Assembly (NCBI GenBank): GCA_035645145.1
Contig: DASQNC010000035.1
Coordinates: 1-55,767, forward strand
Direction: 5' to 3'
Length of the DNA: 55,767 nt
From: Azospirillaceae bacterium
Lineage (GTDB): Bacteria > Pseudomonadota > Alphaproteobacteria > Azospirillales > Azospirillaceae
Below the pieces are notes generated by a model. It searched no databases. It had not been told where the DNA came from and worked only from the letters and a program-made list of their open reading frames with translations. Shown here piece after piece: positions 26,952-35,400 of the stretch. Position 1 is the first letter of the stretch; each line of letters starts with the position of its first letter. The translations under genes and the position numbers were made by a program.

Positions 26952-27872
26952 TCAGCGGATTTGCAACAGAGTTTTGGCTCGCCGAAAAGCACACCACAAT
27001 CGCACGGAAAGCAGCATGTTATAAGCCAAAAATAAGAGCACAGCGACAACACCCCCAAACATTATTATCTTCCCCCCCGTCCGCCACTCCATGTGAGAGG
27101 CGGCGATTTGCGCCATGATCCAAAATACCAGAAAAGACATCACCGCCAGCATGTGCTCACGAATATAGACCCAGTTCAAAACTTCTTTTAATCGAATCAA
27201 TTCAAACCATGCTCCTGTCGTGTGGTTGTAGATACCAGCAATATACGGCACCACCTTGTTTCCACGAATCATTGTAAGCATGGAAATCGGCTGCCCTTCC
27301 CGGGCAACTGGCTCCACATCACGTAAAATTTCTTGACGCTCACTACCGTCACCGTGTTCTAGCCAGTAGGTTTGATAACGATGTCGCACATTCCTGACAT
27401 CGAAAAGCCTCCTCTCGCGCTCGATACGTTCTTCCGGCGCATCAACCTGTAGAACAGTGGCATTTACCGTCGTGAATTCGATCCGTCCGACCGAAACGGA
27501 TTCCGATAAAAAGGCCTCTCGGGTGCCTGTGACCCGGGGCATCTGACGCAGCTTCCACCCCAGCAACATCTCCGCAGGAAACGAATTGGGCTGCGCATCG
27601 ATAAGGCCATGATGATGGCGGCACAGCAGTAACAGGTTCCCAAACCCATTGATGAACGCTTCTGACGGTTGATCAGGATGCGGGCGCGGACCTTTGGAGG
27701 TGACAGAGTAGATGTGCGCGATATGGCCGATCACAGCATTGGGATCAAAGAGCGTTGCCGACGCCACAATTAGGTTCGGGCACGCAGGACAGGCACAACG
27801 GTTACCCGATAATGCAAATAACTTTCGGATAGTTGCTTCTCGCATATTCCGATCAAACTTGTAATCCAGCAT
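26952..27872 (-). CDS. HNH-type endonuclease with two C-terminal membrane helices
   Basis: In this 306-aa protein the N-terminal 100 residues hold an HNH-like site: Cys26/Cys28/Cys31, IGHIAHI with His50 and His53, Asn79 in FGNLLLLC, Cys84 and His86-88. This is the form seen in HNH endonucleases with a structural zinc. A middle region of about 130 residues is unassigned. Two hydrophobic helices near the end (about 241-260 and 269-291) predict attachment to the inner membrane with the nuclease in the cytosol. Membrane-attached nucleases or pore proteins are typical effectors of abortive-infection systems, but no nucleotide cyclase or sensor is adjacent. Composition is AT-richer than its neighbours. 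Confidence 0.75.
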   Translation of the reverse strand: MLDYKFDRNMREATIRKLFALSGNRCACPACPNLIVASATLFDPNAVIGHIAHIYSVTSKGPRPHPDQPSEAFINGFGNLLLLCRHHHGLIDAQPNSFPAEMLLGWKLRQMPRVTGTREAFLSESVSVGRIEFTTVNATVLQVDAPEERIERERRLFDVRNVRHRYQTYWLEHGDGSERQEILRDVEPVAREGQPISMLTMIRGNKVVPYIAGIYNHTTGAWFELIRLKEVLNWVYIREHMLAVMSFLVFWIMAQIAASHMEWRTGGKIIMFGGVVAVLLFLAYNMLLSVRLWCAFRRAKTLLQIR

Positions 27873-28459
27873 GATTTTCTCGACTCTACTTGAGGCAGCG
27901 GTAGGTCACCTTGAAAACACCTCACCGGAGCGCACTTGCGAACACACACAAGGAAATGCCTGCCATCTAGGCACGCACTCTGAGAGTTCTCTGCTCTATC
28001 GAAAGGTTGATGCGCCCCCCCAGCTTGGCAAGATGGTTGATGTTGTACGCGACAATCCACATTAGGGCCTGTGTTTTCTGGGTCGCGCTGATACGGGCGG
28101 CCGGTGCCTCGCCGAAACGGCGCCTAGATCCTCTCTGACCACTCCAGGGGACGCGTGTGCATGGCCTGGAAGCTGGTCGCGAGCTTATCCGCAACGTGTG
28201 GCGATGGATCGGCATCCCTTACGGCACAGCGAACCTACTCCGGACGCCGATGGTCCCTGACGCGTGCCCGGCAGCGTCGGATCATGCAATACGGATCAAG
28301 GTCCTTTTCTGTGATTTTGCGATGTTAGGTTAGCCTTTGCAGGTAATCATGTCACCCATCTACCATCATGGGTTGTGAAAAAAAAGGGGGTAGTAGTACT
28401 CACTCTCTGGACCAACGCAGGCAGCCCCCTTGGCCGCCCATATCTTGCATCGAGAGATC
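27873..28459. other. Intergenic region with a probable transposase remnant
   Basis: This 587-bp stretch separates the HNH gene from the solenoid/nuclease operon. Around 27985-28170 the minus strand resembles the C-terminus of a transposase. From 28290 to 28400 it is AT-rich, with an A-run just before GGGGG at 28377-28390, and presumably contains the promoter of the 28460 gene; no consensus hexamers stand out. Confidence 0.5.
27985..28170 (-). pseudogene. Probable transposase C-terminal remnant
   Basis: The minus-strand translation ATQKTQALMWIVAYNINHLA looks like the last helix region of IS5/IS1182-type transposases (aromatic-Asn patterns such as WIVAYN near the C-terminus). No start, no DDE motif and no terminal repeats are seen. 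The family assignment is from memory of the pattern and is weak. Confidence 0.35.
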
Positions 28460-30178
28460 ATGACCACCGCGCCGACACCTGAAGATCTGGTCACCTACTT
28501 CCGCGACGGTTCCTTCGCGGCCAGGATGGCCCGCTTCTTCGAACTGAACGACGAGGCTGAAATTGCCACGTGCGTCGCCCGGTGCGCCGCCTTGCACGAC
28601 GAGGGTTCGATCGATCTGCTGATGCTCGTGGAGAGCCACGCGGTGCAAGCACTGGAAGCATCCGGCTTCTTCCTGGCGACGGACTTCCTTTGCCGAGTGT
28701 TGACTGAGTTAGAGGCACCGCCCTTGCGAATGATGGCGTGCGTCGACGCGCTGGTGACCCGCGGAGGCGCGGATCTGGTCGCCAATAGGCCGAACGGCGC
28801 CTTTCGCACTTGGTGCGCCCGAGACCCGCGGCGCGCGCAGGAGGTCATAAAATCCGCCCAGGACGGGAACGATCTCGCCGTTAAGCTCGTGGTTTTCGCC
28901 CTGGAAGCGCTGAAAGATCTCGATATTGCGAGGCACACGGCTCTCGACCATGCCGACGATCTGCGATACGCGGCGCTCACGGCCCTCAGTCGGATGGAGC
29001 ATGGCGATGCGGCGTCCCGCGCGGAAAGCTTCCGCCTCTTCGGACACCTCCTCGACCAGAGCACCGACGATAAGCTTGGCGCGACCATGCTCGCCGCTAT
29101 CGCCGCCATCGTGGTTCCTACCGTGTCTTCCACCACCGAGGAGGCTCTAGCTCTCATCCGTCGGCTTTGCCGCGAACCTGGCCCCTACACCCTTCACCAA
29201 GCAGCTGGTGCCCTCTGGGCACATGGCAAGACTCTGCCACCCGAAATCGTTTCGGTGCTTCTTGATGCCCATCTCCTGATCGATCCCACCAACGCAGGGA
29301 GCATCGAAAAACTCGACCATGCCTTGCAAACGCTGCTGAGGACCGGTCATGAGAAGGCGACTCTCGATTTCGTGACGCGCCTTCTATCCAGCCGGAGTGA
29401 TGACCTGAAACTCAGCGCATTCCAGAGCTTCGTCCACACACTGATGAGCGGGCCGTCGGAGCGCCTGAGCGGTGTGACCGTGCGGTGGCTGTGCGCTGGA
29501 GAGTTCGAGCTTTGCAAGGGCCTCAGCGATGCGCTCGGCGGTCACGAGCGCAACGAGGCTCTTCAATTGCTGCCGGAGCATCTTGCAATTCCGGCCGCCG
29601 ACCAAATCGTTCTGTGCCAGAGGGCGATCGGCTATTTCTTTCTGCAGCCGGTCAAAGCGGCCTCCGTTCTCGTCTCGGTGCTGCGGGTTTGCGACGAGTT
29701 GACGGCCCACGCCCTCAGGCGCCTCCTCATCAACCCGTTGCTGCTGAACTATGGCGGCATCCGGGACTATCTTTCGGCGCTGCCCGCGGAGGATGCCGCC
29801 AAGCCTCACGTCGACACGGCCCTGGAGCAAAACGCGAACTACTTGGCGGCACTGCATGACGTGCCACGCCTGAAAGAAATGGAGCCTCCCGAGCATCATC
29901 GTCGCATCGAGCGGCTGAGACAGGCGGAATGGGGACGCGAAGTCCACAAGCAGGCCCAAAGCCGGTCGGTGTTCTTCGGTCTGGTGAAACGCTCGGTCGT
30001 CCTCTACGGCAAGGGCACCCTTACGCTTATGCGGGATCCGAACGGTGTCTCGCGGCCCATGGAGATGGATCTGCACACTCATAGTGTCTCGATTGAGACA
30101 CCGCGCATGGAAATCATCGATCCGATCAGCCTCGCCCATACGCTGCTTCTCTGCAAGATGGGACGGCTGCCCCTATGA
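28460..30178 (+). CDS. Large alpha-helical solenoid protein, first gene of a two-gene candidate defence operon
   Basis: This 572-aa protein is almost entirely alpha-helical, with regularly spaced short hydrophobic helices (for example HADDLRYAALTALSRMEH) of the HEAT/ARM type, and no transmembrane segment or enzymatic motif. I do not recognise the family. The start is the ATG at 28460 (GAGAG upstream); the in-frame TTG at 28430 is unlikely. Its stop overlaps the next gene's ATG by 4 bp (30175-30178), so the two are almost certainly translated together. The next gene encodes a PD-(D/E)XK-like protein. A scaffold or sensor role for the nuclease is inference. Confidence 0.75.
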   Translation: MTTAPTPEDLVTYFRDGSFAARMARFFELNDEAEIATCVARCAALHDEGSIDLLMLVESHAVQALEASGFFLATDFLCRVLTELEAPPLRMMACVDALVTRGGADLVANRPNGAFRTWCARDPRRAQEVIKSAQDGNDLAVKLVVFALEALKDLDIARHTALDHADDLRYAALTALSRMEHGDAASRAESFRLFGHLLDQSTDDKLGATMLAAIAAIVVPTVSSTTEEALALIRRLCREPGPYTLHQAAGALWAHGKTLPPEIVSVLLDAHLLIDPTNAGSIEKLDHALQTLLRTGHEKATLDFVTRLLSSRSDDLKLSAFQSFVHTLMSGPSERLSGVTVRWLCAGEFELCKGLSDALGGHERNEALQLLPEHLAIPAADQIVLCQRAIGYFFLQPVKAASVLVSVLRVCDELTAHALRRLLINPLLLNYGGIRDYLSALPAEDAAKPHVDTALEQNANYLAALHDVPRLKEMEPPEHHRRIERLRQAEWGREVHKQAQSRSVFFGLVKRSVVLYGKGTLTLMRDPNGVSRPMEMDLHTHSVSIETPRMEIIDPISLAHTLLLCKMGRLPL

Positions 30179-31851
30179 AGCTCCTGATCCGCGATTATCT
30201 GGCCTCCCTGAAGGAACGGGACGAACTCGACGCCGTCCTGCCTGACCTGCTCAGCGAGCTGGGATTCACCGTTTTCTCGCGGCCGCGGCGCGGGACTGTC
30301 CAGCATGGGGTCGACGTTGCCGCCGTGGGCAAGGACGAGGACGGCGAGCGCAAGGTCTTTCTCTTCTCCGTCAAGCAAGGTGACCTGACGCGCCAGGACT
30401 GGGACGGGTCCCCCCAAGCGCTGCGCCCGTCGCTGAATGAGGTTCGAGACGCCTATATCCGAAACCGTATTCCGGCCCGTTATAGAAGCTTGAAAATCGT
30501 CATCTGCCTGACCTTCGGAGGCGACGTCCGTGAGGAGGTCCGCGACTCCCTCACAGGCTACATCGACGATCACACGACGGACCGGATCTCGTTCGCCGAG
30601 TGGAACGGCGACAAAATCGCCGACCTGATTTTCAGGGGCATTCTCCGGGAAGAAATCCTGAAAGGCAAGATGCGGAGCAGTTTTCGGAAGGCCGTCGCAA
30701 TGATCGATGAGCCAGACGTGGCCCTCCATCACTTCACACAGCTGGCAAGCGATCTTCGGAATGCCGCTGCCGTCTCGGCGAGAGCCCGTGTCCGCTCCGC
30801 CCGCCAGCTGAACATCTGCCTTTGGATCCTGTTCGTCTGGTCCAGAGACCTGGGAAACGTGGAGGCTCCATACCGCGCCAGCGAAATCGCGCTGTTGAGC
30901 ATCTGGGATCTGCTTCGGCCGACCATCGGCACGAACACGCGCGAGCACAAGGACCTGGTTGGGGTCCTGCACCAGATGATCCACCTTCATCTGGCGATCG
31001 CGTCGGAACTCCTCGAACGGAAGGTGTTGCCTTACGTCTGCGTGCCACACGGCCTTTCCTGGGCGACCGGGTCGCAGAACGCGCTGGACGTCAATCTCGT
31101 GCTGTTCGAGCTGCTCGGCCGGATCGGGCTTACCGGGCTCTGGATCCATTGGCTCGGCGAGCGGGGGCTCGATCAAAGTATCGTGCAGCGGGAAACTACG
31201 AAATTCGCCGAGGCCGGCCTGTCGCTGATCGAGAACAATCCCGCCCTGCGCTTGCCGATCTGCGACCGGCAGGGAACCGACGTTGCCCTCTTTCTGCAAC
31301 TATGTCTGGCGGCCGGCCCGGAACCCGCACGCATCGTCTCCTGGCTGGAGGAGATGGTTGGACGGCTAGGGTTCGCAATACGGACCCATGGGCGCTACAC
31401 GACCGTGTTCTCGGACTACAGAGATCTGGCCGAACACCCGCGGGACCGTTCAGACGCCTATCTCCACGAAGCCACCTCGGGAAGTACCCTTATCCCCCTG
31501 ATCGCGGCCTGGTTGGAAGCGCTCGGCAGCGCGGAAGCGGTCGAAACGCTCCGCGAGCTCGTGCAGGAAAAGCTGGATCATTGCACGTTGCAACTCTGGA
31601 CGCCGGACGCCCATTCGGAGGAAGAGCTCTACGTCGGTCAAGAGAATCACGGCCGGGCACTTTGCGACCTGCCGCTTCAGGACGGGGGGGCTGCGCTGCT
31701 CGGGGCCATTTCAGAGGCATGCCGGACAATAACCGGCTTCGAAGAGCTTTCTGCTTTCAAGACGGGTTTTGGGATTATCGTCCTTCTCGCCTGTCGGCAT
31801 CACCAGCTCCCGGTTCCTCCCGGCTTCTGGATCCGACATCTGCTCCCCTGA
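30175..31851 (+). CDS. PD-(D/E)XK-like nuclease domain protein, partner of the solenoid protein
   Basis: The first 170 residues of this 558-aa protein form a restriction-endonuclease-like fold: LLSELGFTVFSRPRRGTVQ, Asp47 in HGVDVAAVG, and the beta-strand VFLFSVKQG with Ser65-x-Lys67. The usual Glu or Gln before the Lys is replaced by Ser. This may be a divergent active site or a catalytically dead nuclease fold. The rest (about 390 residues) is mainly alpha-helical and unassigned. It overlaps the solenoid gene by ATGA. A two-gene cassette of this kind, without methylase, helicase or ATPase, does not match any defence system I can name. Confidence 0.72.
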   Translation: MKLLIRDYLASLKERDELDAVLPDLLSELGFTVFSRPRRGTVQHGVDVAAVGKDEDGERKVFLFSVKQGDLTRQDWDGSPQALRPSLNEVRDAYIRNRIPARYRSLKIVICLTFGGDVREEVRDSLTGYIDDHTTDRISFAEWNGDKIADLIFRGILREEILKGKMRSSFRKAVAMIDEPDVALHHFTQLASDLRNAAAVSARARVRSARQLNICLWILFVWSRDLGNVEAPYRASEIALLSIWDLLRPTIGTNTREHKDLVGVLHQMIHLHLAIASELLERKVLPYVCVPHGLSWATGSQNALDVNLVLFELLGRIGLTGLWIHWLGERGLDQSIVQRETTKFAEAGLSLIENNPALRLPICDRQGTDVALFLQLCLAAGPEPARIVSWLEEMVGRLGFAIRTHGRYTTVFSDYRDLAEHPRDRSDAYLHEATSGSTLIPLIAAWLEALGSAEAVETLRELVQEKLDHCTLQLWTPDAHSEEELYVGQENHGRALCDLPLQDGGAALLGAISEACRTITGFEELSAFKTGFGIIVLLACRHHQLPVPPGFWIRHLLP

Positions 31852-31970
31852 AGCCCTAGCTGGTTCAAGATATGAACGCGGCACAGGGGCTATGCTGATG
31901 CGCCGCAGCCCTTTCCCTACTCCGCTTTCTCGCCCACTTGAAGGCAGCCGATCTGTCTGTCAGACGCTAC

Positions 31971-32351
31971 CTAGTGGCCTCAGGCGGAAGTTCGCTGACA
32001 GAAGCGTTTGACGCTGTCGAGGATATGGTCGGCGGACTTGGTCCAGATGAACGCCCGAGGGTCGGCGTTCGTCGCGTCGATGTGGCGGTGGATCGCCGGC
32101 TCAAGGGCATGGGTGGAGCGGAAGGCGCCGCGCCGGAGAGCTGGCGCCGGGTGAGCAGGGCGAACCAACCCGCCAAAGCCTGGGAACTGGTGCGCCGGCG
32201 CATCCAGCGCACCAGTTCCGCGCGTTCCGCCGCGCTCAGGGTGATGGGGGTCGGGACCGGTCCGCCCGGCATGGCCGCGACCTCCATCGGGAGCAACCCC
32301 GAACAGCGGACGGACCCAAACCGTCTCGGAACTTCTAACTCGGACCACTAG
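31971..32351 (-). mobile_element. Internally deleted IS630-family derivative (MITE-like, about 380 bp)
   Basis: Both ends read CTAGTGG inward (31971-31977 and, on the opposite strand, 32351-32345). A second conserved block GAAGTTC makes a 23-bp inverted repeat with about 16-17 matches; TA is present at each end. Inside on the minus strand are a transposase N-terminus (PTPITLSAAERAELVRWMRR) joined directly to a C-terminus (FALLTRRQL, then after a frameshift IDATNADPRAFIWTKSAD). The whole DDE core is missing. It is a non-autonomous remnant of a different IS630 lineage from the 25.8-kb element. Confidence 0.78.
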
Positions 32352-32418
32352 CTCTGCTGTTGCAGGCCAGTCGTCATCCAGGCACTAATGCCCGTTTGGG
32401 ATCCGACCAACCGGGCCG

Positions 32419-35400
32419 ATGAGCGACGAGACATCCATTGCCAGCCCGGAGTTGACGGGAGGCGCTGGCTTCACCTTCGAGGATCGCGTGGTCGCGATCT
32501 ATCTCGGAGCATTGCTCGGCGAGGCACCCGCCCCCGGAACGCCGGGACGCCACGTCATCGGCGTGGAAGTCCAACGCGCGGCTTTTGGCCAGCCGATGGA
32601 CGATCTGATAGTCAAGGCAGCGGGTGGCGACGGAAGCGCCATGACATTGGCGCTCCAGGTCAAGCGCACGTTGACGATCAGCGATGCCCAAACGAACGCC
32701 GATTTCCGTAGCGTTGTCGCAATGGGCTGGACCACACTGAACCGCCCGGGCTTTCAGGTGGGTATCGATCGCATTGGGGCAGTTACAGGTAGCATTGCTA
32801 AACAATCCAAACGCGCGGTCGAAACCATTTGCGAGTGGGCGCGTCTCAGCCCGACTGCGGCGGACTTCCTGGCCCGATTCATTCCGGGAGCAGCGGGCAA
32901 GGCACAGCGGGAGGCCCGTGATGCCTTTGAAGCGGTGCTCAGGGCCACCCATGCCAGTGCCAATTACAGCGACCTGCACCGCCTGCTGGCCAGCTTCGTG
33001 CTGGTCACCTGCGACCTGCTGCATGAAGGCTCAGTCGACGAGCCGCGCGCAATCGCCGTGCTGCAACCCAGCCTGACGCCCGGAGATGCTGGTCGGGCGG
33101 ACGACCTGTTCTGGCGTTTGACGCAGATCGCCCGCGACGCCGCGGGACATGCTGGCCAGTTCACGCGCCCGATCCTGCTGGGCAAGCTGCGGGGGCGCTT
33201 CAAGTTCACCCCTGCACCCTCGCTGCAAGACGACCTCCGGCGCCTTCGGGCCGAGGCCGAACGTGCCTTGGCGGACATTGCCGATGAAATCGACGGCTTC
33301 CATGTGCCGCGCGATGACGCAGTCGGCACAGTCCACGCTGGCTTTGGAGCAACGCGCTTCGTGCAGCTCAGCGGCCTGCCCGGTGTCGGCAAGTCCGTCG
33401 TGCTGCGGCGGTTGGCGGGCGCTGCACTCGATGCGGGACCGGCCCTGGTCCTGAAAGCCGACCGCCTGGAGGGGCGCGGCTGGGCCGGCTATGCGGCGCA
33501 CCGTGGCCTGACCGGCGGCGATCTTGCCGCCTTGCTGGCCGAGATCGGAGGTGTTGGAACGCCCGTCCTGTTCATCGACGGGTTGGACCGGGTCGAAACC
33601 GAACACCGCGCAATCGTCAACGACATCCTGAACCTGCTCGCGGACCGTCCGGAGCTGGCGGATTGGCGTGTGGTCGCGACCGTGCGCGACAATGGGCTGG
33701 AGCCGCTGCGGACATGGCTGTCGCCCCGGTGGCTAGCCGGCGGCGCGACCATCGTCGAGGTCAAACCACTGAGCGATCCGGAGGCCGAGGCACTGGCAGT
33801 CGAACGACCGCATCTTCGCCCGCTGCTGTTCGGATCCGCGGCGCTCCGCGAGCTGACGCGCCGACCCTTTTTCATGGCGGTGCTGTCGCGCCTGCCCAGC
33901 AGCGCCGGCCTCGCGACCGAGAACGATTTGGTCGAGGCGTGGTGGCGCGCAGGCGGCTACGATGCGCCGCCGTTGCGCGCGCGTGAGCGCCAAGACGCCT
34001 TGCTGGCGTTGGCGCACGCGGGCGCCGCGACACTCGGGCGCCGCATGCCGGTGCGCGTCGCAGCACCAATTGCGATCGAGGAGTTGCGAGCGGATGGAGT
34101 CGTTCGTGACTTGCGCGCGGGGCACACCGTCGCCTTCTGCCATGACATTTATTTCGAGTGGGCCTTCCTGCACCTGTTGATCGAGCAGGGTGACGCCTGG
34201 CCCAAGATGTTGCGGGAGGTCGGCGAGCCGCCCGTACTAGGGCGTGTGGTCGAGCTATTGGCGCAGCTCTATTTCAAGGAACCTCCAATCTGGGCCGACC
34301 ATCTGGGGCGTCTGGAGCAGTCGGGGCTGCGAGCGCAATGGACCCGGGCATGGCTACTCGGCCCATTCGCCAGTGCCGATTTCCCGGCGCACGCCGATCA
34401 AATGGCCGCGGCCGCCTTCAATGGTGCAATGCCCCGGCTTGCCAAGCTCGCGGTGTGGTTTCAGGCCGAAAAGTCGACACCCAATCCGGTGATCCTCAGG
34501 CAGGCCGACGGAACCAGAGACGTGCAACTCGTGCTGCGCGCGGCCGACATGTTCGCCTGGCCCTCCGATTTCGGGGCTTGGGGGCGTTTCCTCAATTGGC
34601 TGCTGGCCCAACGCGACCGCATTCCCCGTGTGATCGCTCCCGATGTCCTGTCCGTCTTCGAGGTTTGGCAGAACGCCCTGGCCGACCTGCCCAACCCGCG
34701 CTCCGCAGCCCTGCTCGATCTCGCCCAAGTCTGGCTTGACGAGATTGAGCGGCTTCGGCACAGCGAGAACTGGACCACGCAGGACTGGGGCGGCTGGGAC
34801 ACCATCCGGGGTGACCTCGACGACCTGGAGCGGCGCCTGCGGCAGCTGCTGCTGCGAGCGACCAGGGCCTATCCGGAGCAGGTCGAGACCTATCTCGACC
34901 GCATGGCAGTGAACGACAGGTTGGGACGCGCGGCGCTGGAGGACGTCATCCAGCATTCGCCTGTGCTCGCCAGCGTTATGCCGGCCCGGCTCGTCACCTA
35001 TACCCTAGGGCAAATCCTCGACGAGCTGCCGGAGGACCGCGACGCTCGTCTCAAGAAGGATGGCGAATACCACTTTTACGGGCGTATCTACCGCGACCAC
35101 GAATGGGAAAATCTGTCTATTCGCCGGGAGTTTGGCGTCTTTCCGGCAGCAACGCCGACCGCAATGCCCTTCGCAGCACTTTTCGCGGCTGCTCCCGACG
35201 AAGGCCGCTGTCTGGTCCGCTCGATCTGCAACCATGCCGTCACGGCATGGCGGCAACTCCACGGCCTTGACCCCACGCATGCAGGACGCCCGCTTCCACT
35301 TATGCTGAAGTTCCCGTGGGGGCCTCAGACCTTCTGGGGTAACGGGCAGGTGTATGCATGGTTCCGCGCGATCTGGGGGCCGACCGTCGTCCAGGCCGGC

